Position numbers and translations under genes: made by a program | Shown here: one piece after another, positions 1 through 6,700 of the stretch | Layout of the letters: every line of letters starts with the position of its first letter | Numbering within the stretch: position 1 is the first letter of the stretch | Source of the DNA: JAAAOZ01 sp964496595 | GTDB lineage: Bacteria; Chloroflexota; Anaerolineae; B4-G1; SLSP01 | Direction of reading: 5' to 3' | Assembly (NCBI GenBank): GCA_964496595.1 | Contig: CAZCAI010000161.1 | Coordinates: 1-9,928 of the forward strand | Length of the DNA stretch: 9,928 nt | The notes under the pieces: model-generated | Database searches by the model: none | Told to the model about the DNA's origin: nothing | The model's input: only the letters and a program-made list of their open reading frames with translations

Positions 1-9
1 TTTAGGAGA

Positions 10-1293
10 TCACTTGATCCCCCTGTTACAAAACGACCGCTTCGCCGGGGATGGAACGATGGCTGGCGTGACATTCACTTCGAGCCGTAGCGCGCCCGCT
101 TTCACCGCCTGCGCGATGACGGGCTGCGAGAGCAGCGCCGCCCGCGCTTCCGGCACCACCTCGCGGCCCCGATGTGCGGCTATCGTCACCGTCAGTCTGG
201 CGGGATCGGATGCGAACGCCGCCGCGAAATCCACCACGTCGGCGAGGGAGAAGAGCACCTCGTCGAGGGCCGATAGTGGGAGCAGGCGACCGCCCACATC
301 GATCACGTTATCACGCCGGTGGGTGACATGCGTCAGCGTCTTGAGCGCCGTCCCACACGAACACGGGCCGGGGATGAAGCGGCCCACATCGCCGGTGCGA
401 TAGCGGATCAGGGGCATCCCGCGCCGCGTGAGCGTCGTGAAGACGATCTCGCCGCGCTCGCTGTCCGGCAGCGGCGCGCCGGTGCGCGGATCGATCACCT
501 CAACATAGAGATCGGCCTCGCGGAGGTGATAGCCGCATCGCGCCGTGCAATCGACGCCGCCGCCCAGCCCCATTTCGGTCATCCCGTAGTGATTGTAGAC
601 CGTGCAGCCCCACGCCGCCTCGACAGCCTTCACGATAGCGCGCGGGACGTGATCCGTGGTGAGCAGGGCGAAGCGCAACGTCAGGGCCTCGGGCTGCGCG
701 GGAGCGCGCGCCAACGCCAACACCTGCGAAGGGATGCCTACCAGTCCCGTCGCCTGGGAGCGGGCCATCACATCCAATATCGCGGCGACATCGCGCACCG
801 GGCCGTGACGGATGCCCTCCGCGCTCATCCGCGCCAACGCCTGCGCCAGCAGATCGCCCACGCTGCCGGGCCGCGCACACGGCAGGAGGATCAGCACGCG
901 GTCGCCGGGCCTGGTGAAGGTAGACATCCCCACCTGGAAGAAGTCCACGGTGAGTTCCTGATCCTCGGCGGTGAAGTAGAGGCGCTTGGGCGCGCCCGTC
1001 GTGCCGGAGGTGTCCAACGTCACCACCCGCGCGATCTCGCCCTGCGAGACGCAGACGAAGCGCAGTGGGTCAGCGCGGATGTCATCGGCGGTGGTGAAGG
1101 GCAGCGCGGCAAGCTCATCGAGTGAGGCCAGCGCAGTGCCGAGAAGCCGGTCGCGGTAGAAGCGACTGCGCGCCCCGGCCCAGGCCAGCATCTCGTTCAG
1201 CGCGGCGAGTTGGTAGGCAGTGAGGGCCTCGCGGGTGAGATGGCTTACGCCGATTTTGCGCGCAATCCAGGGTTCCAGCGGGGTCAGCATCAT
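10..1293 (-). CDS. AMP-forming acyl/aryl-CoA ligase-like enzyme (PaaK-like, DVU_1553-like)
   Basis: The protein has 427 residues and belongs to the ANL adenylating superfamily in the phenylacetate-CoA-ligase (PaaK) branch. It should activate a carboxylate with ATP to an acyl-adenylate and then transfer it to CoA or another acceptor. Visible motifs: the phosphate loop DTSGTTGAPKR (94-104), the A5-type YNHYGMTE (233-240), the A8 region RYRTGD (297-302) and a C-terminal PSPAKRS segment. Cysteines C249, C253, C311 and C313 (DCTARCG and GPCSCG) could form a zinc site seen in many PaaK-like proteins. The start ATG at 1293 overlaps the upstream stop (ATGA); a second ATG at 1290 is possible, and the Shine-Dalgarno match is weak, so coupling is likely. 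Substrate unknown: it could activate the acid formed by Mop, or an intermediate of the radical SAM/methyltransferase pathway. The operon may continue beyond the left edge. Confidence 0.85.
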   Translation of the reverse strand: MMLTPLEPWIARKIGVSHLTREALTAYQLAALNEMLAWAGARSRFYRDRLLGTALASLDELAALPFTTADDIRADPLRFVCVSQGEIARVVTLDTSGTTGAPKRLYFTAEDQELTVDFFQVGMSTFTRPGDRVLILLPCARPGSVGDLLAQALARMSAEGIRHGPVRDVAAILDVMARSQATGLVGIPSQVLALARAPAQPEALTLRFALLTTDHVPRAIVKAVEAAWGCTVYNHYGMTEMGLGGGVDCTARCGYHLREADLYVEVIDPRTGAPLPDSERGEIVFTTLTRRGMPLIRYRTGDVGRFIPGPCSCGTALKTLTHVTHRRDNVIDVGGRLLPLSALDEVLFSLADVVDFAAAFASDPARLTVTIAAHRGREVVPEARAALLSQPVIAQAVKAGALRLEVNVTPAIVPSPAKRSFCNRGIK

Positions 1294-2672
1294 CGATCCC
1301 GGTACAGGCTCCGCCCATCACGCGCGGTGAGGTTGTAGGCGCAGAAGGGCACGATCCGGCCATCGGGCGCGACGGTGTGGATGCAGCAATCGCGCAGCCG
1401 CTCCAGATCCAACGTCCACGCATCCTGGAAGGCCATCCCGGAGATGCAGAAGATGTGGGTCTGCGCGCGCTCCAGCAGCTCATCCCAGCCGCCGAGGCTG
1501 GAGCTATGCGAGCCAGAGGCCAAAGCGGGCGGCTCCGGCGCGGCCCACTGGTGCGCGACGAAAGCGCGGGACTCGGCGGCGCCCTCTTCCGCCGGTTTGG
1601 GCTGGCTACAGCAGCAGGTTCGCGCCTGATGGCGCGTCCAGGCGTGGAGGCGACCATCCTCCAGTTGGATGAAGTTGCCGTGGAACGAGCACCGCGCGTT
1701 CTCGCAGCCGGGCGGCACAAAGTGCTTGATTTTCACGAGGCCCTCGGTTTGCACCTCTAATGCGCAGATGACCTCCGGCAAGGTGATGCGATCCTCGTCG
1801 GCGGGGGCGACGGGGTAGCGCCCCGCCGACGGGGTTCGGCCAAAATAGCTCACCGGCTGGAAATGGACGCCGCGCACGGTCGGCGCGTGCGCCAGCCCGA
1901 AGCGCACGATCTCGCCGATGTTGTGGAGGTTGACGCCCGGCACGAGCGTCGGCACGAGGATGACGCCCAGGCCGTGCTCGGCGCAGGCCGCAATGGCAGC
2001 CTCTTTCTCCGCCATCAGTGGGCGCCCGCGCAGGCGTTCGTGGATGGCATCCTCCGTCCCATCGAACTGGAGGAAGACCGAGACCAGCCCCGCCTCCTTG
2101 AGCGCCGCGACGTAGCCGGGATCGCGGGCGAAGCGTCGCCCGTTGGTGTTCACCTGGATGAAGCCGAAGCCCAGCTCGCGGCCCAACGCCACGATCTCAG
2201 GCAGATCATCGCGCATCGTCGGTTCGCCGCCGGAAAGCTGCACGTTGTAGGGGCCGCCCGCGCGGAGCAGGCTGCGATACCAGCCCTCAATGACATCGAG
2301 GCGGGGATCGGGCGAGCCGTCGCCTTTGCCCGAGCTGGCGAAGCAGAAAGCACAGCGCAAATCGCAGCGCGGGGTCACCTCCAGGAGCGCGGTGCAGGTT
2401 TGCTGCCGGTGATCGGGGCAGAGGCCGCAATCGAAGGGGCAGCCACGATCCACCGGCGTGAAGGGGACGTCGGGCGTGGTAGGCGTCTTGGGACGTACCC
2501 ACGTCGCGTAATCCGGTTCGCCGCGCCAGAGGATGGCCTCGAATGTGCCGTGTTCTGCGCAGCGCTTGACGAGGTAGACGTCATCGCCGCGCTGGACGCG
2601 CTGCGCCGGGATGCGGCGCAGGCATTCGGGGCAGACGCTCTCCGTCTCCGCCAGGATGCGCTCGTCGCTCAC
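1290..2672 (-). CDS. trsS: Radical SAM enzyme, Tes-like family (TrsS / DVU_1554-like)
   Basis: This 460-residue radical SAM protein should bind a [4Fe-4S] cluster through C103, C107 and C110 (CDLRCAFC) and generate a 5'-deoxyadenosyl radical. An N-terminal metal-binding part has C14, C17, C38 and H41, followed by GCPFDCGLCPDH with C78, C82 and C85. The barrel shows the GGEPT-type SAM motif (LSGGEPT, 146-152). The C-terminal part carries C323, C328, a triple cysteine RTCCCSQ (C353-C355) and further cysteines (C409, C429, C430, C444), so extra iron-sulfur clusters are likely. The block GCPFDCGLC then LLEVTPRCDLRC is like archaeal tetraether lipid synthase (Tes) and the MJ0619 family, but no lipid role is implied here. 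The GTG start at 2672 overlaps the previous stop (GTGA); the open frame upstream of it is the shadow of the previous gene. I recall NCBI naming such proteins radical SAM (seleno)protein TrsS, often with selenocysteine; here only cysteine is coded. Substrate unknown. Confidence 0.85.
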   Translation of the reverse strand: MSDERILAETESVCPECLRRIPAQRVQRGDDVYLVKRCAEHGTFEAILWRGEPDYATWVRPKTPTTPDVPFTPVDRGCPFDCGLCPDHRQQTCTALLEVTPRCDLRCAFCFASSGKGDGSPDPRLDVIEGWYRSLLRAGGPYNVQLSGGEPTMRDDLPEIVALGRELGFGFIQVNTNGRRFARDPGYVAALKEAGLVSVFLQFDGTEDAIHERLRGRPLMAEKEAAIAACAEHGLGVILVPTLVPGVNLHNIGEIVRFGLAHAPTVRGVHFQPVSYFGRTPSAGRYPVAPADEDRITLPEVICALEVQTEGLVKIKHFVPPGCENARCSFHGNFIQLEDGRLHAWTRHQARTCCCSQPKPAEEGAAESRAFVAHQWAAPEPPALASGSHSSSLGGWDELLERAQTHIFCISGMAFQDAWTLDLERLRDCCIHTVAPDGRIVPFCAYNLTARDGRSLYRDR

Positions 2673-3109
2673 GTGTCCATCCCGTAGAGATCGAAGCCGT
2701 TTTCGACGAGCAGGGCTGTGACCTTCTCGTAGACGCCCTTCACCATCTGCCCGCAGCGGGATTGATTCTGGGGATCGTCGCCTAAGATTTCGGCGCAGCG
2801 GATGCCGCCAAAAGGCTCGCCATAGCTCTCGTGGAACCAGGCGACGAGTGCTTTGAGCATCGCGTTGAGGCGCGGATCTTCCATCTCGTCGCCGCGCCCG
2901 CGACCCGCGTACAGCCCCAGCAGAGCCGCGCCGCCGGTCAGTGCACCGCAGAGCTCGCCCGCGCCCATCCCGCCGGCCAGGCCGTGCATCGCGCGCACCA
3001 GGTCGGGATCGTCTCGACCCAGATTTTCCAGGCCCAGGAGCAGGAGAATCTGACTGCAATAGAAGCCTGACTGTTTGTAGCGGGCGATTTGCATCATGAG
3101 TTCGTCCAT
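2669..3109 (-). CDS. C-GCAxxG-C-C family redox protein (DVU_1555-like)
   Basis: This 146-residue protein carries the C-GCAxxG-C-C signature: C18 in FYCSQ, C54 in GELCGALTGG, then C105 (IRCAE) and C119 (SRCGQ). Members of this family are thought to be redox-active or metal-binding and are often found beside oxidoreductases; no reaction is firmly established. The glycine- and alanine-rich stretch 43-71 (GLAGGMGAGELCGALTGG and following) is probably a buried helical segment around the reactive cysteine rather than a membrane helix. The start at 3109 is chosen because a near-perfect TAAGGAGG lies 8 nt upstream. The open frame extends to 3181 without a better site. The stop TGA overlaps the GTG start of the radical SAM gene (GTGA, 2669-2672), implying coupled translation. 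Confidence 0.88.
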   Translation of the reverse strand: MDELMMQIARYKQSGFYCSQILLLLGLENLGRDDPDLVRAMHGLAGGMGAGELCGALTGGAALLGLYAGRGRGDEMEDPRLNAMLKALVAWFHESYGEPFGGIRCAEILGDDPQNQSRCGQMVKGVYEKVTALLVENGFDLYGMDT

Positions 3110-3117
3110 TGTGATAT

Positions 3118-3125
3118 CCTCCTTA
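3118..3125 (-). promoter_or_regulatory. Consensus ribosome binding site TAAGGAGG
   Basis: TAAGGAGG with 8-nt spacing fixes the C-GCAxxG-C-C protein start at 3109. It is the strongest such site in the operon and follows the only sizeable gap (93 nt) among the last six genes, so this gene initiates independently. Confidence 0.75.
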
Positions 3126-3127
3126 GG

Positions 3128-3224
3128 GGGCGAGGCAATCCTCCCATCGCCGAAGTGGACCGAAGCAACTTGCAAAATCAACCATCCCTAGCTATCGATG
3201 GCTCAGGTGCAGATTGCCTCGCCC
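3128..3224. repeat. 13-bp perfect inverted repeat around the methyltransferase / C-GCAxxG junction
   Basis: GGGCGAGGCAATC (3128-3140) and GATTGCCTCGCCC (3212-3224) are perfect inverted copies separated by 71 nt. One arm lies in the last codons of the methyltransferase; the other lies directly before the ribosome binding site of the next gene. In mRNA the pair could form a stem that ends right beside the TAAGGAGG. Confidence 0.7.
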
Positions 3225-3922
3225 GTACAATGAGCCATCAATAAAAAATAGCCGGGCTGGGCGGGAAAGGCGGCGATTTCGCGCTCGGTGGCGCCGGTGC
3301 AGGCCCAGAAATCGGCCAGGGAGCCGTGCTCCCAGATCAGCCGGGCCGCAAATTGTTTGAGTTCGGTAGTGTGATCCTCCCAGTGCAGCAACTCGAAGCT
3401 GTGCGCAGCCAGGTGCGCTTTGATCTCACGGTGGGAGCGCGCGCCGCTGAGGCAGCAGCGCAGGCGGGAGGGGGCCGCCGCGCCACGATCCTTCGGCGAG
3501 GCGTAGATGTCACTGATGATGAGCCACCCGCCCGGTCGCAGCATGCGGCGGATCTCGGCCAGGGCGCGGTTCCAATCCGTCACCAGCGAGAGGCTGCACT
3601 CGGCCAGGACGGCGGCGAAGGCTCCGGCGGCGAAAGGCGCGTGCAGCGCCGTCGCTTGTAGGAGCCGGCGATCGCAGCCCTCGGCCAGAAGTCTGGCGGA
3701 GAGATCGAGGCCCACGGCGTCCAGGCCGAATTCGTCCCGGCAGAGGGCCACTGTCGCGCCGACGCCACAGCCTACATCTAACACTCTCGCGCCCGAGGGG
3801 AGCGCCGCCAGGGCCAGCGCGTGGCGCGTAAGCGCCCGTCCGCCGGGCCGGATGGCATCGCCGGTGACGCGGCGCACGGATGCTTGCTCGTAGACGCGGC
3901 AGGTGGCTTCGACGTTGGTCAT
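3203..3922 (-). CDS. Class I SAM-dependent methyltransferase (DVU_1556-like)
   Basis: The protein has 239 residues with a class I methyltransferase fold: the glycine-rich SAM-binding motif VLDVGCGVGAT (47-57), an acidic residue after strand 2 in GLDLS (D73), and the strand 4-5 region RPGGWLIISDIYAS (129-142). The C-terminal third is specific to the family and holds a vicinal cysteine pair, RCCLSG (C156-C157), and ACTGATE (208-214). Substrate unknown; the setting with a radical SAM enzyme and redox proteins suggests methylation of a cofactor or intermediate rather than DNA or rRNA. I chose the ATG at 3922. An in-frame TTG at 3928 is the alternative, and neither has a strong Shine-Dalgarno sequence. 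The preceding gene ends 40 nt upstream. I recall that related loci encode a methyltransferase called TrsM that can be a selenoprotein; this copy contains cysteines and no in-frame UGA. Confidence 0.85.
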   Translation of the reverse strand: MTNVEATCRVYEQASVRRVTGDAIRPGGRALTRHALALAALPSGARVLDVGCGVGATVALCRDEFGLDAVGLDLSARLLAEGCDRRLLQATALHAPFAAGAFAAVLAECSLSLVTDWNRALAEIRRMLRPGGWLIISDIYASPKDRGAAAPSRLRCCLSGARSHREIKAHLAAHSFELLHWEDHTTELKQFAARLIWEHGSLADFWACTGATEREIAAFPAQPGYFLLMAHCTGEAICT

Positions 3923-3962
3923 CGGCAATGGGCATCCACGAGGGCCACCACAAAGGTTGCCC

Positions 3963-4196
3963 CTATTTGTCCTCCAACATCTTCTCGACCTCCAACATCC
4001 GACCCATCGCCAGTTCCTCGGGGATCAGCACCAGGCCGCATTTTTTGCAGTGCCAAAGCTCCACCGGGAAGGCGCTGCCCAGGTAGGCGATTTCGATTTC
4101 GCCCAAAGTCAGCGGCTCGCCGCAGCGGGCGCAGACCCAATCGACGTCATCGGGCAGGGTTGGCTTAGGGATGTTCGCATTTGCGCGTGCTTTCAT
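3963..4196 (-). CDS. Small four-cysteine redox / zinc-ribbon protein (DVU_1557 / CLJU_RS11820-like)
   Basis: This 77-residue acidic protein has two CxxC pairs, C22-x2-C25 (CARCGEPL) and C50-x2-C53 (HCKKCGLVLI), about 25 residues apart. That is a rubredoxin-like or zinc-ribbon arrangement able to bind one Fe or Zn. No membrane segment or signal peptide is visible. Its ATG overlaps the stop of the preceding oxidoreductase (ATGA, 4193-4196) and is preceded by AAGGAGG at 4201-4207, so the two are probably translationally coupled. The string GGAGGCCCAATG occurs at this start and also at the start of the upstream gene. NCBI names small proteins of this kind in comparable loci as DVU_1557 family or CLJU_RS11820 family redox proteins; I assign it from memory and context. 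A role in electron transfer is inferred, and a structural zinc site is equally possible. Confidence 0.8.
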   Translation of the reverse strand: MKARANANIPKPTLPDDVDWVCARCGEPLTLGEIEIAYLGSAFPVELWHCKKCGLVLIPEELAMGRMLEVEKMLEDK

Positions 4197-6508
4197 TGGG
4201 CCTCCTTGGATTTTGGCTCCGTCACGATTTTCATACGGTGGCTGTAGGCGTTGTGGACGCGGTAGCCGTTGTCGGTGGTGGAGTACTCGACCCAGTAGGT
4301 GACGTTGGCGGGCCGGTGGTAGGCCAGGCGATGGCCGGTCTCGGGGTTGCGGAAGCGATTGCCCGTGCGCTCGGCGTAGGCGATCACCTCGCGGATGTCC
4401 TCCTCCAAGATCAGGCGCTGGTCGACGCGCTCGGCGACCTCCTCGGACAATGCCAATTGGATCGGGATAGATGGCGGTTCACTCACGGTTTCCTCCCAAA
4501 GTTCGGTGAGCAGGCGGTGCTTGAGCTGCGCGCGATGATCGTGCCGCGGCGAGAAGCGCGGGCCGGGACGCGCCGCGCGCGCGGCCACGTCCTCCTCATA
4601 GAGCAGATCGAGCAGGTGCAGCGTTCGTTTGCCCCGGTCGGCGAAGAAGTCGCGGCACATCGCGCAGTAAGTCACGTAATCCGCCGGATGCGCCGCGATG
4701 CGCCGCTGGACGACGGTCTCGGCCAGCTCGCGGTTCGCCAGCCACATCAGGCCGCCGTAGCTGCAACACTCGGTGTACTCGCGGCTGAGCGGCAGTTCCT
4801 CGATGCGGACGCCCATCTCGCGCAGGAGCGCGCGGACGCTCTCGTGGATGGCGCTCTCGTAGCGCGTGGTACAAGGATCGTGGACGGCAAGCGTTTCATC
4901 CACATCAATATGGGGCGCCAACGCGGGCAGGCCGTGCTCGGCGAAGATCTCCCAGAGCGAGATGATGGGCACATCCGGCAGATGGGTCTTGAACATCTGA
5001 TAGCAGGTGGAGCAGGCGAGGATCACGCGCCCGCCGTCCAGCGTCTCGTAATCGGCGCGGAAGGTCGCCTGCGCCTCCGCAAAGAGATCGCTGCGCCCGG
5101 CCCAATCCGCCGGCGCGCCACAACAGCGGAGCATCAGGCCGACGTTGGGCAGCATCTCGCGCAAGTCGGCGTAAACGCGCTCCACGTGCTCCGGCGCCGA
5201 CGCGCCAAGTTGGCAACCGGGGAAAAAGATGTAGTCGCACGTCTCGGCGCCGGGGGCGGGACGCGCCAACCGCGCCGTTTCGCCGTTGCTGAAGGCCATA
5301 TCGCGCAGGGCAAACTCGTGCGCCGAGGGCGGCATCCGTTCCTGGGCCACCATCGTCTGGCGGGCCTCGCGACAGACCGTGGCCATGTTCAAATCGTTGG
5401 GGCAGACCTCGCCGCACAGCCCGCAAAGGCTGCACGAGTTGATGAGGGTGTTGAACTGGCGCGTGCCCATCACAATGGAGAGGTTGTTGTAGATCTGGCG
5501 CAGGTACTGCTTGGGATAGCCGCCGTAGTGCTCCAGATAGGCGCAGGATTTGACGCATTCCATGCACTCGCATTGGAGGCAGCGCCGCGCTTCCTGTACG
5601 GCCTCGGCGCGGGTGTAGCCTTCGGCGGGATCGGCGGGCCGGATCGCCGGGGCGGGCGCGATACCCTCTAGACTGGTGTAGAGGCGCGTGGTGTAGGCGC
5701 CCTCATGATCGCGCGAGGCGGTGAGCGAGACCTTTTGCAGGTAGCGGTCGATGGAGGTGGCGGCGCGCCGCCCGGTGGCGATGCTCTCGATGAAGACGGG
5801 CGTCTCTGCAACGGCGCGCCCGGCGGCGAAGATGCCCTCGCGCCCCGTGGCGAAGGTGTCGGGATTGACCTCGGTCAGCAGGTCGCGGGCGAAATCTGCC
5901 TGGGGATCGCGGCCCACGCCCAGGTAGACGGCATCGAAGTCGGCGTGGAGGGCGTCCAGACGTTCGGCGTCGATGGGCGAGCCGAATTTCACCTCGACGC
6001 CGCTGCTGATGGCCTCCGATAGTTCGTCCGACAGCAGATCACGGGGGAGAACGGCCTCGGATACCTCCCACAGGGTGCCACCCAGGCGCTCCGTCGCCTC
6101 GAAGAGCGTGATTTTGTGGCCCTTGCGCGCCAGATCGTGCGCGACGGTGACGCCGCTCAGGCCGCCGCCCACCACGGCAACGCGCTTGCCCCGGCGGGGG
6201 ATGCGGCGCTTGCGGCACGCCGGCGCGCCGGCGTCGGCGCAGGCGCGCTCCAACGCGGCGATCTCCAGCGCCGCCCCCACATCCTTGCGATTGCACACCG
6301 CGCGACAGGGTTGTTCGCACACCCGCCCAATGATGGCGGGGAAGGGCAAGCGCTTGGTGAGGATCTCCAGCGCCGCGTCGAGGTCGTCATCAGCCAAAGC
6401 GCCCAACATGCCCCGCACATCGACGTGGATGGGGCAGGCGGCGGTGCAAGGCGGCGCGTGCTCCTGGATGCATTGGGCTTCTAACACGCGGAGTTCTTTT
6501 TGGTCCAT
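4193..6508 (-). CDS. GltD-like FAD / iron-sulfur oxidoreductase with two CCG domains
   Basis: This 771-residue fusion is probably the electron partner of the aldehyde oxidoreductase or of the downstream redox proteins. In order: a GltD-like N-terminal cysteine region (C13, C21, C25, C64, C68, C72); an FAD-binding Rossmann motif GGGLSG (114-119) and a second flavin segment GIFAAGRAV (225-233); two cysteine groups (C310, C313, C315, C318, C322, then C359, C362, C365, C369) suited to [4Fe-4S] clusters; two CCG domains as in heterodisulfide reductase (C432, C462-C463, C499, C502 and C546, C581-C582, C615, C618); and an unassigned C-terminal domain (about 690-771). The NAD(P)-binding domain normally lying between the two flavin segments of GltD seems absent, since only about 25 residues join them. 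The ATG at 6508 has GGAGG at 6513-6517. The reading frame continues upstream to 6667 but only through intergenic repeats, so I excluded that part. It resembles what NCBI calls a pyridine nucleotide-disulfide oxidoreductase/dicluster-binding protein. The stop overlaps the next start (ATGA). Confidence 0.9.
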   Translation of the reverse strand: MDQKELRVLEAQCIQEHAPPCTAACPIHVDVRGMLGALADDDLDAALEILTKRLPFPAIIGRVCEQPCRAVCNRKDVGAALEIAALERACADAGAPACRKRRIPRRGKRVAVVGGGLSGVTVAHDLARKGHKITLFEATERLGGTLWEVSEAVLPRDLLSDELSEAISSGVEVKFGSPIDAERLDALHADFDAVYLGVGRDPQADFARDLLTEVNPDTFATGREGIFAAGRAVAETPVFIESIATGRRAATSIDRYLQKVSLTASRDHEGAYTTRLYTSLEGIAPAPAIRPADPAEGYTRAEAVQEARRCLQCECMECVKSCAYLEHYGGYPKQYLRQIYNNLSIVMGTRQFNTLINSCSLCGLCGEVCPNDLNMATVCREARQTMVAQERMPPSAHEFALRDMAFSNGETARLARPAPGAETCDYIFFPGCQLGASAPEHVERVYADLREMLPNVGLMLRCCGAPADWAGRSDLFAEAQATFRADYETLDGGRVILACSTCYQMFKTHLPDVPIISLWEIFAEHGLPALAPHIDVDETLAVHDPCTTRYESAIHESVRALLREMGVRIEELPLSREYTECCSYGGLMWLANRELAETVVQRRIAAHPADYVTYCAMCRDFFADRGKRTLHLLDLLYEEDVAARAARPGPRFSPRHDHRAQLKHRLLTELWEETVSEPPSIPIQLALSEEVAERVDQRLILEEDIREVIAYAERTGNRFRNPETGHRLAYHRPANVTYWVEYSTTDNGYRVHNAYSHRMKIVTEPKSKEAQ

Positions 6509-6561
6509 TGGGCCTCCGGATCGGGCATGGCAATGTGGATTCGTAGTGTTCCTTACTGGAT

Positions 6562-6625
6562 GTTGCGTATTGCGTATTGCGTACTGCGTGAAAATACGTA
6601 ATACGCAATACGAAATACGAGCAAC
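6562..6625. repeat. Imperfect palindrome with tandem GCGTATT repeats
   Basis: The left arm (6562-6589) contains consecutive GCGTATT, GCGTATT, GCGTACT and GCGT units. The right arm (6596-6625) is its near-complement with a few mismatches and a 2-nt bulge, giving a hairpin of about 28 pairs with a short A-rich loop. Its outer CAAC (6622-6625) is shared with the neighbouring 16-bp inverted repeat. I associate such GCGTATT runs with Chloroflexota intergenic DNA. Confidence 0.7.
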
Positions 6626-6682
6626 GGATTGAATGGAGATAGCGGATACTGTACTCAGTCGCCTCATCCATTCAATCCGTTG
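6622..6682. repeat. 16-bp perfect inverted repeat after mop
   Basis: CAACGGATTGAATGGA (6622-6637) and TCCATTCAATCCGTTG (6667-6682) are perfect inverted copies with a 29-nt centre, starting 18 nt after the mop stop. In mop mRNA they would form a long hairpin. No T-run follows, so it is not a standard terminator; a processing or stability element, or a small mobile-repeat remnant, is more likely. Confidence 0.8.
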
Positions 6683-6700
6683 GGTGCTAACAAACTAAGT

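Larger units (their letters stand above)
6509..6700. other. 192-nt non-coding gap between mop and the rest of the operon
   Basis: Apart from the two inverted repeats and the GGAGG before 6508, I see no gene, no convincing promoter and no terminator with a T-run. The open frame through it translates the repeats into low-complexity peptide and is not coding. The gap separates a probably highly expressed enzyme gene from six partner genes. Confidence 0.6.

Noticed and set aside
2673..3059. Upstream extension of the radical SAM frame
   Set aside because: It lies inside the C-GCAxxG-C-C gene in another frame; the GTGA overlap gives a natural start at 2672.
4181..5671. 496-residue plus-strand open frame
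   Set aside because: Shadow of the FAD/iron-sulfur oxidoreductase, whose cysteine motifs and flavin motif are clear on the minus strand.
6562..6589. CRISPR-like repeats
   Set aside because: The units are 7 bp and contiguous, with no spacers.
6509..6667. N-terminal extension of the oxidoreductase frame
   Set aside because: It translates the palindromic repeats into repetitive peptide; GGAGG and GltD-type homology start at 6508.
6622..6682. Rho-independent terminator after mop
   Set aside because: The 16-bp arms have a 29-nt centre and no T-run follows on the minus strand, so termination is not supported.
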